Below, in pieces: positions 42,938-53,255 of a stretch of 64,000 nucleotides of DNA. Location of the stretch: positions 62,001-126,000 of the forward strand of contig BDIU01000180.1 in assembly GCA_002118135.1 (NCBI GenBank), given 5' to 3'. Below the pieces are notes generated by a model. That model had not been told where the DNA came from, ran no database searches, and was given only the letters and a program-made list of their open reading frames with translations. This DNA comes from Trebouxia sp. TZW2008 (Eukaryota > Chlorophyta > Trebouxiophyceae > Trebouxiales > Trebouxiaceae). Made by a program: the position numbers and the translations under genes. How positions within the stretch are numbered: the stretch's first letter is position 1; each line of letters begins with the position of its first letter.

Positions 42938-45356
42938 ATGCAGTCAGGACCTGAGACCAGCGATGAGGAGATCGTATGCAGGATTTGCCGTCTCGAAGCA
43001 GAGCCAGACAATCCTCTGTTTCACCCCTGCAAGTGCTCCGGCACCATCAAATTTGTGCACCAAGACTGTTTGAACCAGTGGCTGAAGCACTCAGGTCACA
43101 CACATTGTGAGGTAGAATTGCTCGCTACAGCATGCAATACGTTGGCGTGCAATGCAAATGACTTTCAACGCACAAAACACAGTATGTGCGCAAGGCACAT
43201 GGCTCCTGATATGCTCCTTTTTGTGCAGGTGTGCAAGCATCAATTCTCCTTCACACCTCTGTATGCAGCAGATGCACCCTCGCGCCTGTCCTGGTTTGAG
43301 CTGCTGTGGGGCCTTGGTGTCAAAGGGGGCAAGGGGCTGCATGCTGGATCAAGGGTGTGTCCCAAAGTCGCTCTACTGCTGCCTTTGTTAAGTTGTTAAC
43401 TTGATAATGTTGTTGTTATTGCTGGGGTCATGTTCTGCATTAGGAGCGTGCAGCTGATGCCCAGCAGTGTGCAGCAGCTTTGGGCTGTTTGTATCACAAG
43501 CATGCAGTGCTTTGGCAGCAAGCACCACACTGCGTGACCATCAGCAGTTTCATACGCTAAAGCAAGCTATCATTGAACATGCTGGTGACAGTTGTGACCA
43601 CCATACTGCGGTGATCATCAGCAGTCTCATATGCTGACCCAAGCCCTCATTGAGGATGCATTTGACAGCTGTGTTTGCTCTACAGGTCCTCCTTGTTATG
43701 TTTGTGTGGTTATCTGTGGTGCCGTTGTCAACATGCTGGCTGTGGCGCCTAGGCTTCACCAGGTCTCTAGTTGAGGTCAGTACAGTATCTGCGCTTTATG
43801 AGAACTGCTCTGAAATTAACATAATTTTCCGTAGACATACTTGCTCTTGATAATGACTGCTTTGGTAACCAGAATAGTTGTCCTTATACAATACTTGCTC
43901 TTTACAACATCTGCTTTGTGTACCAACACAATTGCCGTGACATCAAGTTGTCCTTCTCCAGAGATGCCAGTGCAGTCAAAATGTACTCAATGGCTCCCGG
44001 TTCCCTTGTCCTTACATTGAGACTGTCTTTTCATTGTATTACAAAGAGAAACCAGAGAACAGCTGCTTGCTCATGCTTTGCTCAGGCAAATTCTGCAGGT
44101 TGTTGAGATGTTGATTACAACAAGACGCTGACTGTTTGTACATGCAGGCATTTGACACTGTCAAGTCTAGAGTGCATCCAGTGCTGATCTTTGCGGACTG
44201 TGTTCAGGTAGATCTCTTTGAACTCTTGTGTAGCACGCTGCTAGCTGATGGTCATACTTGCTCATGCGGCATCGCTGTTTCATGCATTTGACATCAGCCA
44301 TTCCAGGAATGCTTTTTGCATGCATTCTGGCCTTTGCAACTGCATTGAACAGGACTTGCGCATTGCCTGGCATGCCTGGCTATCATCTGTAGCACATGCT
44401 GATGGGATGGCAGTTGCACATGGCTCGCTTGTCTCCTGGTGCTTATACTCCTCGTGCTGCTTGTGGGGTATGCGTGCAACTGCATTGTGCATGACTTGCG
44501 CACTGCCTGGCATGTTTGGGCATCATCTGTGGCACATGCGAATGCGATGGCAAATGCATAGGGCTCCCTCATCTCCTCGGTGCTCATCTTCCTGGTGCTG
44601 TTTGTTGGATATGTATGGGAGCAAGTCAGATTCCACTGGAACGTTCGGCATGTGGAGGCACGCTGGGAACAGGAGCAGGAGCAGCAGCAGCAGCCGGCTC
44701 CTGAACCCCAGGTGCGCACTGCTGCACACGACAGCATGCTACAGCAACTTCTCTGTGTCTCAACTGCCTGAGCCTTTGAGACATACTGTCGTTCTATGCA
44801 ATTGTCAGCATGCTACAGCAATTTCTCTTTATAAAATTGCTTCGGTCACCTCCTGATTCCCATGTGCGCCCTGCTGCATACAACAGCATTTTTTGGTGTC
44901 ACAACTGCTTTGATCATCTCTTGAACCCCAGGTGTGCACTGCTGCACACAACAGCATGCTACAGCCATGTCTCTGTACCCTAAGCGTTTTGGCCATTGAC
45001 ATCATGAGAGCATGCTACAGCAATTTCTCTGTGTCACAACTGCTTTGGTAACAGAGATCATCACAGCACTTTACAGTAACTTCTCTGTATCACAACTTGT
45101 TTTGCCATTGAGGTCATGACACTATGCCTTAGCAATTTGCCTTCATTGCAATTGCTTTGGCCATTGAGAGCATGGTCATGATATCAAAATTCCATATGCA
45201 GAGGTACAACTGCAGTCAGAATATAGTTACCATACACCAATTTAGCTGTCGTTACATGTGATATGTCATTATAGCGAGTATGTTGAAAGCAGTGCAAAAA
45301 CACACTTGTGACTTGCACCTGCAGGCTCCACCACCAATGACCCTTATAGAGCGAGT

Positions 45357-45396
<40 letters not shown>

Positions 45397-48300
45397 TTAC
45401 AGCGGCAATTGCCAGACTTGCCTCATGCAGCTGCCCGAGGCACGCCTGCATCAGGCCCACAGCCTTTTGCAACAAATGGAGATGCCTCACAAGCAAGTCA
45501 GGCCCAGACCAGCATCTCAGCAGCAACTCCAGATGCTTTACAGGCAAGTCAGTCTGAGTCCAGCATCTCAGCAGTCGCAGACGTGGCCAACGACAACCAT
45601 GCAGAGCATGTTTCCCAAGCACAGGAGCAGTTATCAGCAGAGGAGCAGTTATCAGCATACTCAACAAGAGCTGTCAGTCACAGTAGTCAGACAGCCGCAT
45701 CATCAGTTGCTCAACATGGTGCAAGGAATTCTCAGTCACCTAGTCCGCCAGACAGTGCCCTGTACCTTGGTTCTCAGCATATTCTGCCCAGCTTCCAGTA
45801 TGCCCCTGTTTCAGTCCAGCAAACACATCAGCAGCCCCGGCAGCAGCAGCAGCGGCGTAGCAGGGAACAGCGAAGCGCTGCATTGGGCTCAAGCGATGCA
45901 TTGGACGAGCTTGCTGACTTGTACTTGCAGCTTCCCCACCGGGAGCTTCCCTCGCGAGAGGAAATGCTTCCTGATGAAGTGCAGTTGCCAGACCGCCAGC
46001 AGCACAACCAACAGACAGACACAGCTTTTCCTTCTTTTGGGGATCTAGACCTTTCCTTGTACAGGCTTGACCCCTCTGACTTGCCAACCAACGTCGACCT
46101 TCTTCATGATCTAGCGGAGGCGAGCGCATCAACACCTGAGGCAACATCAAGTTCTGCAGATGCCGCAGCTGTGGCCCGCCAACAGCAGGCTGGGCCGCCA
46201 GCCGCCCCAGCTGCAGCCCAGCAGCAGGCGGTGGTGCCAGTGATACCGCTGCAGCCGCCAGCGGTGGTACGGCCTGATGATGAGCCCATGGCGTTTGAGG
46301 AGCTTGTGGGTCTTCAAGGGCCTGTCAGGCTGCTGTTTGAGAACGCTGGAACTGTGGTTTTCAGCACTGCCATGTTCATGGCTGGCACCCTGTGGTTGCC
46401 CTTCACTTGCGGGCGCATCACTATCAAGAGCATAGCACTGATGCAGGCAACTTGGCAGCTCCCTGTGCTGCCAGAAGCTGCCATGCAGCTGCTTGTCAGG
46501 AACTTTCAGGTAGCCATGGCAAGCATCAAGTCATTGATGCAGCATGTAGACAACTGCACAGCACTGAGACACAATGCTGGTTGCCAAACCCTTTCAGGTA
46601 GCTATGACAAGAATCCAGTTGTGCACTGATTCCCACGTGCCTTGTCGCTAGGTCAAGCATGTCCTTACGTCCAGCGTTCTTAAAAAGAGACAACACTGTC
46701 CACCTCATGCAGGGCCTGCAAGATCTACATGTGAAACAGACCACGCAGCATGAATATGTACCACGCGCAGGGCCGACAAGATCTGCTTGGCCTCACATTG
46801 CCAGTGCAGAATGAAAGCCTGCCTGCTGATCTGCCATATGATATGTGGACCACACTGTGTCAGTATCAATATGTACTGCATGCAGGGCTTTCAAGATCTG
46901 CCTGGCATCACACTGCCAGTGCACAATGGAAGTCTGCCTGATGATCTGGCATACAACACCTCTGCAGTGCCTAGCCTGCACCAAAGCTTGGCAGCAGGTC
47001 CAGGGGATGGAGTCAGGAGCCCTGCCTTCACACTGCAGCGCCTTGCTCATGAGCTAGAGATGCACCTGGCAGGTCTGCTGCACAACCTTTGAGTGTGTGT
47101 AAACAGCACTGCAGTGCTTGCTGCCCAATGCCATCTTGCTTGTCATTTTGATCATGTACAAGATTTTCTGTTTGTAAGCGCACGCGATGTAAAGGCAGCC
47201 TCAATAAAGGACAACGCAGTTGGGAGCCAGTCACTGCGTTCTGACTGAAGTGGCACTGCTGAGCAAGGACAAGTCGATGTAAAGACATTCTCAACGGTAA
47301 ACAATGCTGTCGCTATACACAGAAGTCACTGCATGCTGAGCCAGAGATCCTGTTGCAGGCCCAGACTTGTCAGATTGGCTGTGCCTGGGTGTTGGCTACT
47401 TGAGCCTGGCATGGCTGGCACTGACAGCACTCTGGCTGATTGTTTCCTGGAAGATGCTACTGCAGCGCTGGCAGCCGCATCTGGGTCGCCTCAGCCTCAC
47501 ACAGCTGGCACAGCACCTGCTGCGTGATGCTGGGACTCGCATTGTCACCTCAGCAGGTGAAACGTGCTCCATTTGCTACGTGAATGCATTTCTGTTGACA
47601 TATTTTGCTCCAGTGTGCTTTGAAATCTGGGTTGCTGCTGACTGCTTGCAGGCCACAACACAAGGTCACTATCTCTTGCTCTGTACAGGTCAAGCTGCCT
47701 TGATAGGCAAGATCATGCTCGTGATGATGATTAAGCTGATTGTCTTGTCAGCACAGTGTACAGCTTCTGGCTGGACGTGTAAGTTCATTGCTGCATAGCA
47801 TGAGATCCACAGCTCTGCACAACACAAGGTCACAGTTTTGTGCTTTTCACAGGTCAAGCTGCCTTAATGGGCAAGGTCATGCTGGTGCTAGTGGTTGAGC
47901 TAGCTGTCCTACCAGTGGTCTACGGTTTCTGGCTGGACATCTGCGCCCTGCCCCTATTGAAGGGCACCATGGGGGGGCGGGTGGGGCTGCTGCAGCACGC
48001 CCCCCTCAGCTGGAGCTTGCTGCACTGGCTGTTGGGCATGGCCAGTCTCATGGCCACTGCAGGCTTTCTGTCAGTTATCCGCAGTGTACTCAGGCCAGGT
48101 TAGCCTGTTCTGCCTTCATGTATGTATGTATGTCTTGTGTCATGCGTGCATGCATGTCAACCCACTTCTCTTCTGTACTCATCATCTTAACACATCTGAC
48201 TCCCTACAGGTGCCTTACTCTGGCTGAAGCACCCCTTCGCCCGATGAGCAAACCCTCTCTGCTTGCATCCCCAACTAAGCAATAGCACTGCCGCTCTGTT

Positions 48301-51300
48301 TGCATCCCTTCTAGTCTGATTCACATGGCAAGAAGACCCCTTTGACCCTGAGGTGGAGCGCCTGCAGCAGGTGCTCACCTCCAGCCTGCTCACCACTGGA
48401 AAGGGAATCCACGTCCTTGGCCACCATGTCCTGCCTGGCAGTGCTGCTGGTGCACCTGCCCATCAAGCTGACCCACTCCTTTGCGTTCCCATAGTGACAG
48501 CAGATCTGACTCTCTGCAGGGGCCTTGCCGTGGCTGAAGGACCCCTTTGACCCCGAGGTGGAGCCCTTGCAGCAGGTGCTCACCTACAGCCTGCTCACGC
48601 AACTGGAAAGGGAGGCCACTTCACTAGCCACCATGTCCTGCCTGGCAGCGCTGCTGGTGCACCTGCCCATCAAGCTCACATACTCCTCTTGCGTCTCCAT
48701 CATGACAACACGTTTGACTGTCTGCAGGGGCCTTACCCTGGCTGAAGGACCCCTTTGACCCAGAGGTGGACCCCCTGCAGCAGGTGCTCACCTCCAGTCT
48801 GCTCACCCAGTTAGAGAGGGAAGCCACTTCACTAGCCACCATGTCCTGCTTGGCAGTGCTGCTGGTGCACCTGCCCATCAAGCTGGCCTCCTTCATTGCT
48901 CCCTCCTTGTTTCCCCTGGCCTTCCGTCACATAGAGAGTGTTACAGAGGTGCCAGCGGACATGCTGCTGCTACATGTGTGCCTGCCCTTCACCATACCAC
49001 ACCTTAACATCAGGTCAGTCAGGGTCAACTTTTGTTGCATGCTGCATGAGTGCCTGGTCTTCACCATACCACTCCCAAGATCAGGCCAGTCAATACAGCC
49101 GTGTGGGATAGCATTCACGCTATGTTATACAGTCGCATGCAAAGTAAAGCTGTTGCAGATGTGTGTTGATCAGCTTGCATACGTGATGGCATGCAAAGAC
49201 ACGTGTACACAGCATCGTGCTTGCTTCTGCCCTGTTGTACCGCCAAGGTCTTGCAGGCAAAGTTCCATGCACTCATAGACGTATTGTGGCTAATCTGGTT
49301 TTGGGCGTGCCAGACAATGTTTCCGGTGTTACATGCTCACGCCTTTGTCAGCTGCAACTACAGGGTTTGGAGCAGGACAGCCTTGCAGTTTTGGCTGCAC
49401 TCAGTGGGCAGAGCTCTTGACCTAGAGCACTACTTGATGCCTGGCCCCACACCAGGGCCCAAGAGCCCATGCCCACTGACTCTTCAGCTACCCAAGCAAT
49501 AAGCTTGTGTCCATATGCAAGCTGATGCCTCTGTGAACTGCATGTATAGGGTTTGGAGCAGGAAGGCCTTGAAATTTTGGCTGCGCTCAGTGGGCAGAGC
49601 TCTTGACCTAGAGCACTACCTGCTGCCCACCCCCACCCCACCACAGCCAGCACCCCAGCCTCAGGCCCAAGACTCCATGCCCACAGACTCAGTTGATGCT
49701 GTAGCTGCTCCTGAAAGCAGCGCAGCTGACTCAGAGCCTGAGGCTGAGTTTGAAGGCTTGAGTGAGGCTGGCAACCCAAGTCAAGAAGCTGAGGTTGACA
49801 CTGAAGAGATTGGTGCTGCTAGTGCTTCTGGTGCTGATAACAGATCAACACAAGCAAGAGCACCAGACACACCCAGCAATAGCAGCAGGGCAGCTGATGC
49901 ACTGCAAACATCAGCTCGAGCTCATAGCAACGGCATGGCAAGCAGCAGTGATGACAGAGGGAGTGCAGCGGGAGCATCAAGGGGAGCTTCGCATCAGCAA
50001 ATGTATCAACAGCAGACCAGGTCATACCTACCTATGCCTAAGCCCAAACCCATACCAGGGCGACAGCCCAGGCAACAGCCACAGGATGAGGCTGTTGACA
50101 CTCAACCCCAAGCCTTTTCTTGGTCTCATCTGTCAGAAGATGTGGTTCCGCAAGCACCAGCCAACCTGCACCCGCTGTCAGCTGCGTCAAGAAACAGCCA
50201 GCAACTCCTCAGGAGGCTTCATGAAGCTGACAGACCTACTGCTACCACTGCTGCGTTTCATTTGCCAACCACAGAAGAAGATATCAGAGCCGAGTTAGAA
50301 GAGCTTCGACGTGTTATGCGTGGAGAATCCATCCCACGCACTGGCAACAATCAGCTGGTCAGACAGCAGCAAGCAAGGCAACCCACTGCTAGCAGCAGTC
50401 AGGCAAGGCAAGCCACCGCTAACAGCAGTCAGGCAGGCAGGCGAGCCACTGCTACCAGCAGTCAGGCAGGCACAGATTTGTCGCAGCCCGGACAGACCCC
50501 TGGCAGTAGCACTGCAGAGCAGGATGCAACCACAGCTGGTTTGATGGTCAACACCCAGACAGATGGGACTGAGGAACTAACAGGGCGCCTGCTGGCGTTG
50601 GCAGTGCTGATGGTGGTCACGCTGCTGCTGTTGATCACAGGGCTGCTCACAGTACCCTGCCTGCTAGGTAAGCAATCCTTCTGCATTAAAGCAGGCATAG
50701 CTGGCACAGTACTCTGCCTGCTAGGTCGGCATTCACTCTGCATCGATCTGCAGTACAGCAGGCATAGCTGGAACAGTACTCTTGCCTGCTAGGTTGGCAT
50801 GGACCCTTCAATTTTCTGGATTGCAGAATGAATCAAGTATGCAAAACGCGTCAAGACATGCACCACGCATGCACTACATTCAGACTGTACAATGCCCCAC
50901 ACGCAGACTGTACAATGACATGCATAAATGGCACAGCTGTCATACACCATGGCAGAGCTGTAGTGTTCTGAAGTGTGCAAAACGGTTCAGACATCACTGC
51001 ACAGCTCTGTGTTGTGTTGATGTTTGTTTGGTCAGCAACATACCATCAGCAAAACACCAATTGGGGCGTGGCAGCAGCAGCTGCCCACCTGCACAGCATG
51101 CTGTAACCTCTGTCATTGCTGTATTGGTCATGCAGGATGCACCATACTGTCCACTGTGCACTGCCATTGCGGCATGACCATTACTGCATCACAGTGGGCG
51201 GCTTCGCCATCTGTAGCCTCGCAGCAGCAGCAACTCACCTGCACAAAACGCTGAAGCGCTCTCCTCTGTGATCTCTATCATTGATCATGCAGGACGCACT

Positions 51301-51893
51301 CTAGTCCACGCTGTGCACCTGCCATTGCGTCATGATCTGTACTGCCCCATAGTGGTCGGCTACGCCATCTGGGGCCTAGCAGCAGCAGCAGACCACATGC
51401 ACAGCATGCTCAAGCGCTCTCCTCTGTAGCCTCTATCATTGCTGTATCGGCTTTGCATCATTGCTGTACTGGTCATGCAGGCCGCACCATACTGCATGCC
51501 GTGCACCTGCCATTGCGGCATGACCTGTACTGCACCATTGTGGGCGGCTACGCTATCTGGGGCCTGGCAGCAGCAGCAGTCCACCTGCACAAGATGCTGA
51601 AGCGCTCTGCTCCTGGCACCACCATTGTTGCTGAGGTGCAAGGCTGGCTGGTGACCCTGGTCAGGCTGACAGCTCTCAGCTTGCTTGGCCTGATAGTTGT
51701 GCCCTTCATGGCTGGCCTGTACCTGGATTTGGTGATGATGCCTCTCAGGTCAGTGTGAGGCAGCCTTGATTATTGTGCCATTCATGTTTGAGTGCTAATC
51801 CTCGTTAGGCTATCAGCTTATTTGGGTTGATAGTTGTGCCATTCATGGCTGGCCTGTACAGAGATGTAGTGATGTTGCCTCTCAGGTCATTGC

Positions 51894-51933
<40 letters not shown>

Positions 51934-52576
51934 TGTCTGAGGCAGACCTGATGACTGTGCCCTTCATGGCTGGGGTACATCTAGATCTGGTGCTGATGCC
52001 TTTCAGGACAGACTGTGTCAGCCTTATTTGTTGTTACATTCATGCTTGATCTATAAATGGATCTAGTGGAGACCTGTGCAACTTTGCTGATTTCAATCGT
52101 TCTGGTGCTGCAGGGTGCGCCCATCTGAGTCACCAGTCATGTTCGTGTACCAAGACTGGGCGTGCGGGCTGCTGCTTCTCAAGGTCTTCTACAGAATAGC
52201 CAACAGTGAGGGTAACCTGCCTGGTGGTTTGGTGATCTGGAGAGACCGCTTTCAGCATGTGCAGCGTATTGGCGTTACAAAAGTGCCCTTTGTGATGGCA
52301 TTTACCAAAGTCCTGTGGCCTATGATCAAGCCACTGGCTTATCTGCTGGCCATACCTTATGCAATCACAAGGGGGATCATTCCATTGCTGAATTTGACCA
52401 CTGAAGAAATGCAGAGCTTGTATGTATTTGGTTTCACCGTCGAGTATGTACTCATAGTGTGCTATCTTGGCCTGAAGCATGTTCACAAAGCGGTACGGCG
52501 TTTGCACAACTCCATCAGGGATGATCGTTACCTTGTGGGCAGGCAATTGAACAACTTCTTGAACGCACACATGTGA
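42938..52576 (+). CDS. SUD1: RING-CH E3 ubiquitin ligase, SUD1/CER9/MARCH6/Doa10 family
   Basis: This family comprises multispanning ER E3 ligases of ER-associated degradation. Exons: 42938-43111, 43229-43354, 43686-43775, 44148-44207, 44562-44711, 45325-46509, 46886-47072, 47359-47556, 47853-48098, 48728-49013, 49550-50667, 51481-51748 and 52114-52576. Phases agree and give 1516 residues. The RING-CH (C4HC3) ligands are C14, C17, C31, C33, H41, C44, C57 and C60. Membrane segments follow ([20 protein letters not shown] and others). A low-complexity acidic/Gln/Ser region with twelve glutamines from residue 213 precedes [18 protein letters not shown], a family hallmark. Later hallmarks are [28 protein letters not shown] and [14 protein letters not shown] near the end. 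A second low-complexity region lies in exon 11. Introns contain many exon-edge copies. Confidence 0.95.
43845..44060. mobile_element. MITE remnant in SUD1-like intron 3
   Basis: Contains ATGACTGCTTTGGTAACCAG, GTTGTCCTTATAC, GCCAGTGCAGTCAAAATGTA and TTGTCCTTACATTGAGAC, ending in TACAAAGAGAAACC. This is MITE family structure with partial internal duplication. Confidence 0.72.
44335..44561 (+). repeat. copy of SUD1 exon 5 acceptor and start
   Basis: Bases 44365-44460 (ATCATCTGTAGCACATGCTG, then TCTCCTGGTGCTTATACTCC) repeat 44520-44600. An older partial unit with GCATTGCCTGGCATG lies before it. Confidence 0.85.
44712..45170 (+). repeat. tandem array after SUD1 exon 5: exon-end copies mixed with MITE ends
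   Basis: The CCCCAGGTGCGCACTGCTGC donor junction at 44705 recurs at 44845-44890 and 44925-44960. Between and after these, CATGCTACAGCAATTTCTCT-GTGTCACAACTGCTTTGG units recur about six times to 45170. These units resemble MITE ends. Confidence 0.85.
45361..45396 (+). repeat. CAG microsatellite coding for polyglutamine
   Basis: Eleven CAG units plus CAA encode twelve glutamines at the start of exon 6 of the E3 ligase gene. Confidence 0.97.
46710..46885 (+). repeat. two copies of SUD1 exon 7 acceptor and start
   Basis: GCAGGGCCTGCAAGATCTAC (46709) and GCAGGGCCGACAAGATCTGC (46768) precede the functional TGCAGGGCTTTCAAGATCTG (46882). The second copy continues with [21 protein letters not shown] coding sequence. 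Confidence 0.92.
47170..47345. mobile_element. MITE of the CAGT family
   Basis: Contains GATGTAAAGGCAGCCTC, AAAGGACAACGCAGTTGGGA, CACTGCGTTCTGACTGAAGT, AAGGACAAGTCGATGTAAAG and AGAAGTCACTGCA at the end. It lies between exons 7 and 8 of the E3 ligase gene. Confidence 0.75.
47640..47775 (+). repeat. copy of SUD1 exon 9 acceptor and start
   Basis: Reads TGTACAGGTCAAGCTGCCTT and then [14 protein letters not shown] against [14 protein letters not shown] in the functional exon at 47853. Confidence 0.93.
48200..48727 (+). repeat. two upstream copies of SUD1 exon 10
   Basis: Copy A (48208-48470, internally rearranged) and copy B (48521-48690) match the functional exon at 48728. Copy B reads [18 protein letters not shown] and [16 protein letters not shown]. 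Both keep CTACAG or CTGCAG acceptors but not the distal half of the exon or a donor. Confidence 0.95.
49345..49497 (+). repeat. near-identical upstream copy of SUD1 exon 11 start
   Basis: From CTACAGGGTTTGGAGCAGGA the copy reads [20 protein letters not shown], nearly the same as the functional exon at 49550. The frame stays open to a TAA at about 49500. An AG acceptor is retained. Confidence 0.95.
50668..50795 (+). repeat. two copies of SUD1 exon 11 end and donor
   Basis: ACAGTACCCTGCCTGCTAGG at the functional donor (50667) recurs as ACAGTACTCTGCCTGCTAGG at 50707-50726 and as ACAGTACTCTTGCCTGCTAG at 50773-50792. Confidence 0.95.
51125..51480 (+). repeat. two copies of SUD1 exon 12 acceptor and start
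   Basis: Units of roughly 165 bases start at 51132 and 51290 (CATGCAGGA-GCAC) and repeat the functional unit at 51476. They contain CTGCCATTGCGGCATGACC and GCAGCAGCAGCA-CACCTGCAC. Both copies are frame-broken. Confidence 0.93.
51790..52010 (+). repeat. two copies of SUD1 exon 12 end, with GCTT microsatellite
   Basis: Bases 51820-51888 and 51945-52006 repeat the exon end GTGCCCTTCATGGCTGGCCT with GTGATGATGCCTCTCAGGTC. Between them a (GCTT)n run of about nine units lies at 51895-51932. Confidence 0.93.
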
Positions 52577-53255
52577 GATTGCAAAAGCAATTTGATTTGG
52601 CTTTTAAAGTGATGTTTTGCTGTTTCTGCAGTGGCTCGGCACAAACTTCAGTGATCACTGGGCAGCTGTTGCATGTCATCAGTGATAGCCAACACCATGC
52701 TGTGCAATGATTTTGATAAAATCTTTTATGCAACTTGTTTGATGTTGTGCTTGTGAAACTGCACTGCTAGATCTAGCATGTGATCAGCAGAAGCTACAGC
52801 CATGTTCAGTCACTGTGCTCAAATCCTTGAAGGAGCCTTGTACTCTTACCAAGCCACCTCAGCCCTTCCTCGCGGTTCAACGCCCTAAGCCCTAAGCTAC
52901 ATGCTGTGACTCAGATCATGGTGATCTTCCACTGATGATCTTCCACTGATGGCAGTCAACGCATATGTGCAGTCACTGCTGCTGAAGCTAGCTGGTGTCA
53001 AACCAATGCTGTACATTCGCCAGTAAAATAGAATCAGCAACGCTAAGCATGCAGTTTGCTGCAGCTTGGGTTACCTGAGTTGGTTTTGCTTTCATTGTAA
53101 CCTCTGCAATGCAAGCAGCTCCTGAAGCTGGGCGGAAATTGGGTCAGGACCATCGCTGCCGTTTCATCTTCAGGCCACGTCAACTAGACCTGGAGACCTG
53201 CATGACCAAAGCAGCCTGCGGTTGTCTGTGAACCGTGAGTGATCCATTATTCAGC
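52577..53255. other. intergenic region between the E3 ligase and CCB1
   Basis: No recognised gene or dispersed repeat. A short tandem GATCTTCCACTGAT lies near 52922-52950. The interval holds the 3' UTR of the ligase and the CCB1 promoter. Confidence 0.55.

Noticed and set aside
45344..46150. Minus-strand open frames opposite SUD1 exon 6
   Set aside because: They are complements of CAG-rich coding DNA (polyalanine and leucine/cysteine-rich) and have no independent support.
52880..52910. Two CCCTAAG units resembling plant telomere repeat
   Set aside because: There are only two units, and the base pattern differs from CCCTAAA. It is chance similarity or a minor relic.
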